Below are positions 8,889-16,212 of a stretch of DNA of 33,023 nt, in pieces. Source of the stretch: JAXHNE01 sp038316995 (GTDB taxonomy: Bacteria; Patescibacteriota; Saccharimonadia; Saccharimonadales; JAXHNE01); the NCBI GenBank assembly GCA_038316995.1, contig JBBQAZ010000005.1, forward strand, positions 1 through 33,023, given 5' to 3'. A program made the translations under genes and the position numbers. The notes below the pieces were generated by a model. The model was not told the DNA's origin, made no database searches, and was given only the letters and a program-made list of their open reading frames with translations. Every line of letters begins with the position of its first letter. Positions within the stretch are counted from its first letter, which is position 1.

Positions 8889-9067
8889 TACTTTTCTCCT
8901 TCTTGCTGTATGTGCTGTGTTATTTCTTGTGAAATTGCTTGTTTACCTATGATTTGCGCCCTTTTGATCGAAATTACATTTGTCTGTTCGGTGCAGGTTT
9001 CATGCGTTGCGACCGCTTCTGCAAGCTCCGTCAGCGATGGGGCACCGAACATGCCGTGATGTCTCAT
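8888..9067 (-). CDS. Small atp-operon protein 5, 59 aa
   Basis: Not recognised and below common ORF size cut-offs. It runs from the ATG at 9067 (inside ATGA shared with the preceding gene) to a TAA at 8890-8888 that overlaps the atpD ATG. A purine-rich SD-like stretch (GGGGGCGAGG) lies just upstream. The product begins MRHHGMFGAPSLTELAEAV and is helical and polar, with a Gln/Glu/Lys-rich C terminus and a single Cys. Coupling on both sides supports it being real. Confidence 0.65.
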   Translation of the reverse strand: MRHHGMFGAPSLTELAEAVATHETCTEQTNVISIKRAQIIGKQAISQEITQHIQQEGEK

Positions 9068-9333
9068 GCCTCGCCCCCTTCAGTATTAAGACGCATAGCA
9101 TCTGCAAGTCCTTGCAAGTATGCATCAGCTTGCATCGACTCAGCAGAAATCCTACCCTCGGTTTGACCTGCTTCAAACATATCATGCGCTAGAGACACAA
9201 TTGCTTCTTCGAACAAAATTCGATGATGCTTGTTGGTTACTCCGGCAAGTAGTAAATGACCCAAATCAGCGCTAACGGATGATCTTACCATACCTTCGCC
9301 AAATCTAGTTTCTTCGCGGAATAAATCACTCAT
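9064..9333 (-). CDS. Small atp-operon protein 4, 89 aa
   Basis: Not recognised. A soluble, acidic, helix-rich protein; central segment 'ILFEEAIVSLAHDMFEAGQ' is amphipathic. The start shares ATGA with the preceding gene and the stop shares ATGA with the following one. No strong SD is visible upstream, so translation probably relies on termination-reinitiation. There are no membrane segments or cysteines. Confidence 0.75.
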   Translation of the reverse strand: MSDLFREETRFGEGMVRSSVSADLGHLLLAGVTNKHHRILFEEAIVSLAHDMFEAGQTEGRISAESMQADAYLQGLADAMRLNTEGGEA

Positions 9334-9596
9334 GCTAGGTCATCCAAACTATAAAGAGTACGGATTCGTTCTGGCAAAACTGGATTATCCTCTGAATATT
9401 TCTGTAAAAAGTAATCATTTTCTTCGATGGCGCCCTTATACTCTTGTCTATAAAATTTAGAGACGGTTCCACGAAATACGATGCCTCTAGGATCGACATC
9501 AAGCGACGCAACTTCTGCAGAAGCAAGCTCGTGGGCTGTATCCCAACGAATCTTGGCTTCGGAGCATGCATCTTGAAATGTCATTGACTCTTTCAT
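9330..9596 (-). CDS. Small atp-operon protein 3, 88 aa
   Basis: Not recognised. The ATG at 9596 lies one base after the TAA of the preceding gene (TAATATG); an in-frame ATG at 9611 would overlap that gene by 14 bp and sits too close to its AGGG to be favoured. The product is acidic and soluble, with conserved-looking segments 'DVDPRGIVFRGTVSKFYRQ' and 'NPVLPERIRTLYSLDDLA'. The stop overlaps the next start by ATGA. Confidence 0.75.
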   Translation of the reverse strand: MKESMTFQDACSEAKIRWDTAHELASAEVASLDVDPRGIVFRGTVSKFYRQEYKGAIEENDYFLQKYSEDNPVLPERIRTLYSLDDLA

Positions 9597-9597
9597 A

Positions 9598-9831
9598 TTA
9601 GCAAATTCCATTCCCTAAATATCTGTCGGCACGTTCTATGTCCACGGCGCGCTTCCATATATCTAGATCTATCAAAAAGTCAGCGACTTTATCAAATATA
9701 TACATAGAGCTATTTTCAACAGAGCGTTTATACGCTCGTGTTTTTAGCGCATCTTCAGCGTAATCATATGCTGCATTTTCAATTTCTAGTAGTTCTGGCT
9801 CAATGACTGCATTTAACTCAAACAAACTCAT
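9598..9831 (-). CDS. Small atp-operon protein 2, 77 aa
   Basis: Not recognised. It is very acidic and helical ('LLEIENAAYDYAEDALKTR', 'DKVADFLIDLDIWKRA') and ends in Cys. A strong SD (GGAGG, 7-nt spacer) precedes the ATG at 9831, which shares ATGA with the preceding gene. No membrane segment is seen. Confidence 0.75.
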   Translation of the reverse strand: MSLFELNAVIEPELLEIENAAYDYAEDALKTRAYKRSVENSSMYIFDKVADFLIDLDIWKRAVDIERADRYLGNGIC

Positions 9832-10031
9832 TTGATAGCCTCCATATCTTCAGCATCTTGGAATATATCGCTTCCTACTAACCCATGCGCATCGCCGCTA
9901 ACTACTGCCAGAGCATACGCGCCGAGCTTTTCAGGCTTATCCCGTCTTTGAATTAAACGCTCAGAAACACGAGGAAGAGGTGTAGCAAGCGTTTTTGAAT
10001 TTGGGTTAACGTATCCTTGTTCGCCTCTCAT
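9828..10031 (-). CDS. Small atp-operon protein 1, 67 aa
   Basis: Not recognised. It starts in ATGA shared with the atpG stop, with GGAGG in the atpG end as its SD. The N-terminal half is basic and Pro/Arg-rich ('TPLPRVSERLIQRRDKPEK'). The C-terminal half holds a small hydrophobic stretch ('LGAYALAVVSGDAHGLVG') followed by an acidic end. It is the first of five consecutive coupled genes inserted between atpG and atpD. Confidence 0.72.
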   Translation of the reverse strand: MRGEQGYVNPNSKTLATPLPRVSERLIQRRDKPEKLGAYALAVVSGDAHGLVGSDIFQDAEDMEAIK

Positions 10032-10894
10032 TTCATTGCCTCCGCTCCACCGGTTATTTCTGCTAATTCTTGAGTAATTGCGGCTTGGCGCGCGGTGTTA
10101 AAGGCAAGGGTGAGATCATCTACCAGGTCGTTGGCATTATCTGTTGCGTTCTTCATAGCAACCATACGCATAGACTGTTCGCTGGCCTGCGCCTCTGAAA
10201 ATGCTTGGTTTAGTAGCACTTCTATAAAGCGTTCTGTTACTGCATTTAAAACCTTTTCTGGACTAGGCTCAAACAATGCCTTTTCTTCTACTTTGCTAAC
10301 TTTACTTGGTCTAAATACTGCAGGGAGCAGGCGTAATGTTTCGACTTCTTGGGCAATGCTAGATTTAAAATCTGTATATGTAACATCTACCAAATCTGTG
10401 CGCTTTTCTTTAAATGCTCCAAGCGCCTCTTTTAAGATTGGGCGTATATCGCTTGCAGTTGGCTGTTCAGCAAAGCCATCATAGGCTGCAATTACTTCTA
10501 CATCTTCAAGTTTACCAACTAGACGTTGTCCTTGCTTTCCAATCACAATTACGGAGCTTTTAACACCCATGTCACGGTCTAAGGTAACTTCTTTTAAAAA
10601 CGCTTTATACAAATTATTATTAAGCGCGCCAGCAAGCCCACGGTCAGAGGTAATTAGAATATGCAAACGGTTAGCAACAGCGCGCTGCTTATAAAGCGGG
10701 TGATTAGTTACATCAGTAAGCTCACTTAAACGATTTAGTAAATCTGTAGCCATTATTTTAAATGCCCGGGAACGAGCTGCGTGATCTTGAGCACGGCGCA
10801 TCTTACTAGCAGATACCAATTCCATAGCTTTGGTAATCTGTTTGGTGTTCTTTACACTCGTGATGCGGCGCTTCAGCGCAGTCGTATTAGCCAT
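10028..10894 (-). CDS. atpG: F1 ATP synthase subunit gamma
   Basis: 288 aa, normal family length. The N-terminal helix reads 'LKRRITSVKNTKQITKAMELVSASKMRRAQ', written here only to mark the classic gamma signature region (residues about 7-36), and the C-terminal helix includes 'MVAMKNATDNANDLVDDLTL'. Gamma forms the rotating central stalk joining the F1 hexamer to epsilon and the c-ring. It follows atpA by 6 bp and overlaps the next small gene by ATGA. Confidence 0.97.
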   Translation of the reverse strand: MANTTALKRRITSVKNTKQITKAMELVSASKMRRAQDHAARSRAFKIMATDLLNRLSELTDVTNHPLYKQRAVANRLHILITSDRGLAGALNNNLYKAFLKEVTLDRDMGVKSSVIVIGKQGQRLVGKLEDVEVIAAYDGFAEQPTASDIRPILKEALGAFKEKRTDLVDVTYTDFKSSIAQEVETLRLLPAVFRPSKVSKVEEKALFEPSPEKVLNAVTERFIEVLLNQAFSEAQASEQSMRMVAMKNATDNANDLVDDLTLAFNTARQAAITQELAEITGGAEAMK

Positions 10895-10900
10895 CTATAA

Positions 10901-12436
10901 TTATTCTTTCACCTTATGTGCTTTTGCGATTTTTTCGGCGGTTTTTACGATTAGCTTCTGGGTTTTTTCATCTGGTTTATCGCCCTTGTTCAGCACGGCC
11001 ATTTCTTTTTTGAACTCACTATTAAGCGCAGTTAGTAGGCTATCCTGAACTGCCTTGACGCTATCAATTGGAACTTCGTCAAATGCACCTTCGTTGGCTG
11101 CATGGAGGAGTGCATACTGTTGCCAAACGCCAAGTGGGCTGTACTGCGGCTGTTTAAGTAGTTCTGTCAAGCGTTGTCCACGTTCAATTCGTCCACGCGT
11201 TTCTGCATCCATATCGGTACTAAACTGCGCAAAAGCTGCAAGTTCGCGGAACTGAGCCAATGAAAGTCGCAAGTTACCAGCAACTGATTTAACAGCTTTG
11301 GTCTGCGCGCTACCACCAACACGTGAAACCGAAAGCCCCACAGAAATCGCTGGGCGAATACCTTGGTAGAACAAACTAGTTTCCATAAATATCTGACCGT
11401 CGGTGATAGAAATAACGTTAGTTGGGATGTAGGCGCTAATATCACCGGCTTGTGTCTCAATAATCGGCAGGGCAGTTAAGCTACCACCGCCAAGATCATC
11501 ACTCATTTTTGCAGATCGTTCTAATAGTCGAGAGTGAAGGTAGAACACATCCCCCGGATACGCCTCGCGACCTGGTGGACGTCTAAGTAGCAAACTCATC
11601 TGACGATATGCAGCAGCGTGCTTTGTAAGGTCATCGTAAATAATTAACGCATGCTGGCCGTTATCACGGAAGTATTCGCCCATTGACGTTGCAGCGTACG
11701 GTGCAAGATACTGCAAACTTGCCGCATCTGCCGCACTTGTTGCCACAATAATTGTTTGATCCATTACGCCTTCACGCTTTAAGCGCTCAACAAGTCGGGC
11801 AACTTTAGATAGCTTCTGACCAATAGCAACGTATATGTTAATAACCCCAGTTTTTTGGCGATATTGGTTAATCATAGTGTCGATAGCAATAGCGGTTTTT
11901 CCAGTTTGGCGGTCACCAATAATAAGTTCACGCTGTCCACGACCAATTGGCACCATGGCATCTATTGCAATAAGTCCGGTCATTAGTGGCTCATGGACAG
12001 ATTTTCTAGCCAATACACCAGGTGCAGAAACTTCAACTGGCGATGTTTTAGCAGCTTTTATTGGCCCCTTGTCGTCCAAAGGATTACCGAGTGGATCAAC
12101 AACACGTCCGACAAGTTCTGGTCCAACAGGTACTTCCACGACGCGGCCAGTCATAGTGACTTTGGCTCCAGCTTTCACGAATCGTTCGTCACCAAGTACC
12201 ACTGCTCCAATTTCATCTTCTGCAAGATTAAGGGCAAAAGCAGGGACTTTTGCACCGTCTGATGCTTCAATTTCAATAATTTCGTTATATCCAACATCGC
12301 GTAATCCGTAAATCCAAGCAATACCGTCTCCCATGCGGGTTACAACACCAACATTTTCACTTCCGGGGCGGTTTTTTAGCTCTTCAATGGCCGAACGGAT
12401 GTCCTGGCTTAATTCTTTAACTGAAATATCACTCAT
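10901..12436 (-). CDS. atpA: F1 ATP synthase subunit alpha
   Basis: 511 aa, normal length. The nucleotide-binding P-loop is GDRQTGKT (about 170-177). 'SISDGQIFMETSLF'-type sequence (here 'ISITDGQIFMETSLFYQG') and 'RPAISVGLSVSRVGG' mark the alpha subunit and include the conserved Arg finger region. It alternates with beta in the F1 hexamer and carries non-catalytic sites. It lies 17 bp downstream of atpH, with TAAGGAG overlapping the intergenic segment as SD. Confidence 0.98.
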   Translation of the reverse strand: MSDISVKELSQDIRSAIEELKNRPGSENVGVVTRMGDGIAWIYGLRDVGYNEIIEIEASDGAKVPAFALNLAEDEIGAVVLGDERFVKAGAKVTMTGRVVEVPVGPELVGRVVDPLGNPLDDKGPIKAAKTSPVEVSAPGVLARKSVHEPLMTGLIAIDAMVPIGRGQRELIIGDRQTGKTAIAIDTMINQYRQKTGVINIYVAIGQKLSKVARLVERLKREGVMDQTIIVATSAADAASLQYLAPYAATSMGEYFRDNGQHALIIYDDLTKHAAAYRQMSLLLRRPPGREAYPGDVFYLHSRLLERSAKMSDDLGGGSLTALPIIETQAGDISAYIPTNVISITDGQIFMETSLFYQGIRPAISVGLSVSRVGGSAQTKAVKSVAGNLRLSLAQFRELAAFAQFSTDMDAETRGRIERGQRLTELLKQPQYSPLGVWQQYALLHAANEGAFDEVPIDSVKAVQDSLLTALNSEFKKEMAVLNKGDKPDEKTQKLIVKTAEKIAKAHKVKE

Positions 12437-12453
12437 GCTTGTTCCTTGTCTCC

Positions 12454-12846
12454 TTAGAAGTTATGTGCCTTTAGCTTGTTTAGTTGGCCGCGTACACTCA
12501 GGTCAATTAAAGTGTCCTGTGCCTGAATCTTAACGCCACCAACTAAATTTTTATCTACTGTATTATTTAATATAACGTTTGTTGCCTGGAATTCTGCCTT
12601 CAGTATAGTCTCTATTTTTTGTTCTAATTCTGCCGTTAACTCATATGCGGAATGTACGTCAGCCTCTACTAAATCACGATTAACTAGTCTTAGCCGTTCT
12701 ACTTCGCGCATTATTCTTCCAAGATCACTAACTCTTCGTTCCTCCACAAGATAGGCTGCAAGTTGTGATGCAAAATTAGGAGTGTTGGCGTCGTCAACCT
12801 CAATACAAACAACTTTTGCAATATCCTTGTAGTCAACTTTAGCCAT
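12454..12846 (-). CDS. atpH: F1 ATP synthase subunit delta (OSCP), shortened
   Basis: Only 130 aa against about 175-180 in most bacteria. The C-terminal part is normal for the family: 'VDKNLVGGVKIQAQDTLID' followed by 'SVRGQLNKLK'. The deficit lies in the N-terminal helical domain, which normally binds the alpha N termini. The gene overlaps the atpF stop and continues the operon. Delta joins the peripheral stalk to the top of F1. There is no frameshift sign, so it is a compact but intact subunit. Confidence 0.88.
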   Translation of the reverse strand: MAKVDYKDIAKVVCIEVDDANTPNFASQLAAYLVEERRVSDLGRIMREVERLRLVNRDLVEADVHSAYELTAELEQKIETILKAEFQATNVILNNTVDKNLVGGVKIQAQDTLIDLSVRGQLNKLKAHNF

Positions 12847-13406
12847 TAATTTATCCCAGCCAGTGCTTTATTAATCAATTCACGGTCTTTTGTAGTATCT
12901 AGCTTTTCGCCAATGATTGTTTCTGTGGCTTCTGCTACGAGCGCTGCGACTTCACCTTTAAGCTCTGTTTTAGCTTTTATGATGTCATCGGCAATTCGAT
13001 CATGTGCATCGCTAATCATGCTGTCGACCTTTTCGCTTGCTCTAACTTCAGCAGCCTTAATTATTGCACTCGATTCTTTACCTGCATCTGCCAAGATTCC
13101 ATCCGCCGCTTGGCGGGCTTTTGCCAGTTCTTTATCAACAGCCTCTGCAAGCTTTTCTTGCTCTTCACGCATTTTAAACCCAAGTGAAACACCGTCGTTT
13201 ATTGTCTTACGACGATCTTCGAGTGTTTTAACTATGCCTTCTAAGGCAAATTTTTTGACGATATAAAAAAGAACGAGGAAGGTGATAGCCTGCGCCAAAA
13301 TCGCAAGTGGATCAATTCCAAGTGCAGCAATGCCTTCAGCCTCTGCAGCTGCATGCTCACTTGCAGCTTCTGTAGCTGCAAAATATGTTGGTAGTAGTCC
13401 TATCAC
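12846..13406 (-). CDS. atpF: Fo ATP synthase subunit b
   Basis: 186 aa. An Ala/Glu-rich N-terminal extension of about 30 residues precedes one membrane helix ('ILAQAITFLVLFYIVKKFAL', about 36-55). A long charged coiled coil (about 60-165) forms the dimeric peripheral stalk. The extension is longer than in most b subunits and may lie outside the membrane. The stop and the atpH start share bases at 12846, so the two stalk subunits are coupled. Confidence 0.93.
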   Translation of the reverse strand: MIGLLPTYFAATEAASEHAAAEAEGIAALGIDPLAILAQAITFLVLFYIVKKFALEGIVKTLEDRRKTINDGVSLGFKMREEQEKLAEAVDKELAKARQAADGILADAGKESSAIIKAAEVRASEKVDSMISDAHDRIADDIIKAKTELKGEVAALVAEATETIIGEKLDTTKDRELINKALAGIN

Positions 13407-13434
13407 CTTTAAATTCCTCTTTCTTTATTAATTC

Positions 13435-13668
13435 TTAGAACAAGAACGCACCAAGCAAAAATGCTAGAAGTGCTGTTACTTCGATCATCGCTGCGATAAT
13501 CACGACAGACCCTGCCGCTTTTCCAGCTTCTGGGTTACGACCCAAAGCCTTCATGTAGTTTGAGCCAACAAGCCCAAGCCCAAGCGCTGCCATTCCAAAT
13601 GAAATGCCAAGCATAACACCTTTGCCAATAGCTATTGCGCTTTCAGCTTCTGCGAATAAATCAACCAT
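13435..13668 (-). CDS. atpE: Fo ATP synthase subunit c
   Basis: 77 aa hairpin of two membrane helices joined by the polar loop 'ALGRNPEAGKAAG'. The ion-binding carboxylate is Glu63 in 'AAMIEVTALLAF'. The Gln in helix 1 and the Ser/Thr directly after Glu that mark Na+-type c subunits are absent, so proton coupling is favoured (inference). A strong SD (AAGGAGAT) precedes the ATG. Confidence 0.95.
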   Translation of the reverse strand: MVDLFAEAESAIAIGKGVMLGISFGMAALGLGLVGSNYMKALGRNPEAGKAAGSVVIIAAMIEVTALLAFLLGAFLF

Positions 13669-13691
13669 TATATCTCCTTCTTTTAATTATT

Positions 13692-14624
13692 TTACCTATG
13701 TCCATCAAGACCCGCACCTTGGTTGTTTAGGGAAGCGGGGGAGTGATGGTCGGTTGAAACTGCACGCGCAGCATAATTTGGGTCAAGCGCCAATCGCGCG
13801 TCGGGCTCGGGGCCAATATCGGTTCCTTGATTATCGCCGTGTTCACCGTGATCAGCATGAGAAATAGCTAGCCCCAGGTAAGTGCCGGCTAATACTGTGA
13901 ATACATAAGCCTGTATATAGGCGACAAGACCTTCAAACATCAAAATTGGAATTACAGCGATCGGCGTACGCCCACTGACAAGAATCATGCTTGTAAAAAC
14001 AGCAATCAAGATTTCTCCAACAGCGGTATTTAAAAATAAACGAAGCGAAAGACTAATAACCCGAGTAAATTCACCAAACACCTCCAGTATTCCGATGAAA
14101 AAATTGATTGGATTTGCCGGTCTATCACTAAAATAATGTTGAATATGTTTTTTTCCACCTTGCTCTTTAATGCTTAGGTACTGCACGATTACTATCGCTA
14201 TAACACTCATTGCAATTGTTGCGTTCAAATCTGCAGTAAATGGTCTAAAAAGCGGCGTTCCATCATAAGAAATGCCAGGGCCAACCAACGGAATAATCCC
14301 CAGTAAGTTATTAAACATGATGAACAAGAAGTAAAACGCAAATATAGGAGTGAATCGAGCAGCTTTCTCACGTGATCCAAACGGAGATTGCAACATGTTA
14401 ATCACATACTCAACCATCATTTCCATAATCGTTGAAAAACCCTTAGTGGCTTTAATATGAATTTTTTTGGCAGCCATGATTGAAACAAAGCCAATAAATA
14501 TTGCGCACACAATCCCATACAAAATAGCGTTTGTTACAGCAAGCGGCCCAATATGAAACAACTCCTCGGCCTTCAAACTAATATGAATGCCGGAATCAGC
14601 TGCAGCAAAGAGTGTGGGTATCAT
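13692..14624 (-). CDS. atpB: Fo ATP synthase subunit a, with hydrophilic C-terminal extension
   Basis: 310 aa. The a-subunit core is clear: 'NNLLGIIPLVGPG', and 'RVISLSLRLFLNTAVGE' carrying the essential Arg of the proton path. The usual LRLFGN is LRLFLN here. After the last helix ('VFTVLAGTYLGLAISHADHG') about 50 residues of His/Asp/Asn/Pro-rich hydrophilic sequence extend the protein beyond the usual end, encoded by DNA visibly richer in GC than its neighbours. No atpI/atpZ-like gene precedes it. It is the first gene of the operon, with a promoter at 14700-14729 and its SD inside a hairpin. Confidence 0.95.
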   Translation of the reverse strand: MIPTLFAAADSGIHISLKAEELFHIGPLAVTNAILYGIVCAIFIGFVSIMAAKKIHIKATKGFSTIMEMMVEYVINMLQSPFGSREKAARFTPIFAFYFLFIMFNNLLGIIPLVGPGISYDGTPLFRPFTADLNATIAMSVIAIVIVQYLSIKEQGGKKHIQHYFSDRPANPINFFIGILEVFGEFTRVISLSLRLFLNTAVGEILIAVFTSMILVSGRTPIAVIPILMFEGLVAYIQAYVFTVLAGTYLGLAISHADHGEHGDNQGTDIGPEPDARLALDPNYAARAVSTDHHSPASLNNQGAGLDGHR

Positions 14625-14631
14625 AAAGCAA

Positions 14632-14651
14632 ACTCCTGATTACACAGGAGT
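14632..14651 (-). promoter_or_regulatory. Hairpin masking the atpB ribosome binding site
   Basis: In the atpB leader a perfect 7-bp inverted repeat (ACTCCTG and CAGGAGT, 6-nt loop) has the AGGAG Shine-Dalgarno as its 3' arm, 8 nt before the ATG. Pairing would hide the SD of the first gene in the operon. Confidence 0.55.
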
Positions 14652-14699
14652 AACAGAGTCGTCGACAGTGTTTCGGCGGCTTTACCCATTTGCTGACGC

Positions 14700-14729
14700 A
14701 TTGTAACAGGGAAGATGCGCCTACTGCAA
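14700..14729 (-). promoter_or_regulatory. Promoter of the ATP synthase operon
   Basis: On the minus strand TTGCAG (14724-14729) and TACAAT (14700-14705) are separated by 18 bp. They lie about 75 bp upstream of atpB and give a leader of roughly 65-70 nt that contains the SD-masking hairpin. Confidence 0.65.
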
Positions 14730-14747
14730 TAATTTTTACTATTTTAT

Positions 14748-15365
14748 TTAATTCGGAAAGACAATGGCCGCTTTTAGACGCTCATTGAACGACGCAGGTT
14801 TTCCGCCAGAGCAGGATGATGGATCTTGGCGCTGGTTGTAATCTGCTGCATCTTTTGTGATTCCGTCGTAACGCTCCTGAAGAGTCTGATCTGAATCATT
14901 TCCAAAATTAATCAATAATACGTCTTCTGACCGGATAGTCTGATTAGTAACCGTAGAGACTTCTTTCCCATTTAGAGTGAACGTCATTTTATTTGATTCA
15001 TTTTCTACGTACAAATTCTTGTCTGTATCAATCAAATCATCGCCCAAAACAAATCCCAAGTTAGCAAATAGATGCCCCCACGTAGCGCCTTCGTCGTGAA
15101 CATGTACAACGTGATTAACGCTATCGTGCATATGCGTCCTTATGCGTGGGTTAAACGCTTCATCTGCTCCGCAAGCTTGCACTTCTTCATAAAAAGCAAA
15201 ACTATCAAACATCTCTTTTTCACCGTTTATATAAACTGCAAAATTCGCATGATAGTGTACTTCCTTTTTTTCATAGAGTGCAAAACGCACCGCAACTAAC
15301 CAAACTACACCGAAAGCAAAACCAATTAACAAGGCTAAAATAACTCTTTTTTTCATCAAACTCAT
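14748..15365 (-). CDS. Membrane-anchored His-rich protein of unknown function
   Basis: 205 aa. One N-terminal membrane helix (about 8-28) is followed by an extracytoplasmic domain. Histidines cluster at 37 and 39 (HYH), 78 and 80 (HMH), 85, 88 and 90 (HVVHVH) and 98. This arrangement suggests metal binding. Two cysteines (about 65 and 184) could form a disulphide. Short repeated phrases ('ANFAVYINGEK' and 'MTFTLNGKEVS') look like beta-strand-rich segments. The ATG lies 6 nt after an extended -10 (TGCTATAAT), so the mRNA is probably leaderless. It sits just upstream of the atp operon on the same strand. Confidence 0.72.
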   Translation of the reverse strand: MSLMKKRVILALLIGFAFGVVWLVAVRFALYEKKEVHYHANFAVYINGEKEMFDSFAFYEEVQACGADEAFNPRIRTHMHDSVNHVVHVHDEGATWGHLFANLGFVLGDDLIDTDKNLYVENESNKMTFTLNGKEVSTVTNQTIRSEDVLLINFGNDSDQTLQERYDGITKDAADYNQRQDPSSCSGGKPASFNERLKAAIVFPN

Positions 15366-15371
15366 GATGAC

Positions 15372-15390
15372 ATTATAGCAGTGATATAAT
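15372..15390. promoter_or_regulatory. Back-to-back divergent -10 boxes
   Basis: ATTATA (15372-15377, minus-strand TATAAT) and TATAAT (15385-15390, plus strand) are 7 bp apart and form an inverted repeat. Each has an upstream TG (TGC on minus, TGA on plus) as an extended -10. They serve the genes starting at 15365 (minus) and 15400 (plus), 6 and 9 nt away. Confidence 0.55.
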
Positions 15391-15399
15391 GAACAAAAT

Positions 15400-15606
15400 A
15401 TGCATAATATTCAAACTTTAATTGCACATGCCAGTGCAGGGCACGAAAGCATCGTCGATACTACTGCGCACCAGTTTAGCGCCTCTACAATAATAATCAT
15501 CGTATCATCATTAACAATCATTGGCTTAGTTTTTGTAGTTCGCTACCTAACACGCAGTGACACTACAAAAAGGGCATCAACAGAAAACGAAATAAAAACG
15601 AGCTAA
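15400..15606 (+). CDS. Small single-pass membrane protein, 68 aa
   Basis: Not recognised. A polar His/Ala-containing N terminus of about 30 residues precedes one hydrophobic helix ('IIIIVSSLTIIGLVFVVRYL', about 31-50) and a short charged tail. The start codon is 9 nt from an extended -10, so translation would be leaderless. It is divergent from the His-rich anchored protein. Confidence 0.55.
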   Translation: MHNIQTLIAHASAGHESIVDTTAHQFSASTIIIIVSSLTIIGLVFVVRYLTRSDTTKRASTENEIKTS

Positions 15607-15628
15607 CACCACATGTAGCGCATTATGT

Positions 15629-15657
15629 TTGTGCCGTAGCACTAGATGTTATATACT
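15629..15657 (+). promoter_or_regulatory. Promoter of the 15678 operon
   Basis: TTGTGC (15629-15634), 17-bp spacer, TATACT (15652-15657). A short leader with TAGGAG follows before the ATG at 15678. Confidence 0.5.
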
Positions 15658-15677
15658 TGTCTTAGGAGATGCCCCAG

Positions 15678-16208
15678 ATGAGCGCACAAGAATTTGAAAC
15701 CAGACCAGCAATCATATGCCACAAGCTAATAGAACCTACGTTTGTCATGGAAGAAGCGGCAACTGTCATGCCAGACATATTACAAAACACATCTGTTACA
15801 CCAGACTTAGAAAAAATTCGCAGGCATTTAGATGAAAATAGCCAAGACGGTGCAAAAACGCTTCACGAAGTCTGTTCTGAACTTGGAATTTTAACTGTTG
15901 AGCTAAAAGCTAAGATTAAAATTGCAGATGAATATTATCAGCAAACTTACTGGGGTGATTATTTCAGTCAAAGTGGACTAGACCTTGATAAATTGATGAA
16001 CGACAACGGAACAGGGCTGTATGATCTCACCGAGGAGTTTGAAGGATTTCCGATATTGCGAACATTAGATGAGCTACGTACAGGTGTGGTGCACACAGGA
16101 GAAGTAATGCATGCCGATCGCTTAGCACGTATTTTGATATTAGACGGTATCGGGTCAATCAATCTTCCAACAGCAGATACAACTCCCGCAGACGATACTG
16201 TAGACTAA
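15678..16208 (+). CDS. Hypothetical protein, 176 aa
   Basis: Not recognised. A soluble acidic protein, largely helical, with two cysteines. The ATG at 15678 is preferred to the one at 15669 because AGGAG then has a 9-nt spacer. It is followed after 4 bp by the CobO-like gene and shares its promoter, so the two may work together. The C terminus is a Thr/Asp-rich tail. Confidence 0.7.
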   Translation: MSAQEFETRPAIICHKLIEPTFVMEEAATVMPDILQNTSVTPDLEKIRRHLDENSQDGAKTLHEVCSELGILTVELKAKIKIADEYYQQTYWGDYFSQSGLDLDKLMNDNGTGLYDLTEEFEGFPILRTLDELRTGVVHTGEVMHADRLARILILDGIGSINLPTADTTPADDTVD

Positions 16209-16212
16209 CTAC

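Noticed and set aside
13435..13668. Sodium-coupled c subunit
   Set aside because: Helix 1 lacks the Gln and the residue after Glu63 is Val, so the Na+ ligand set is not present.
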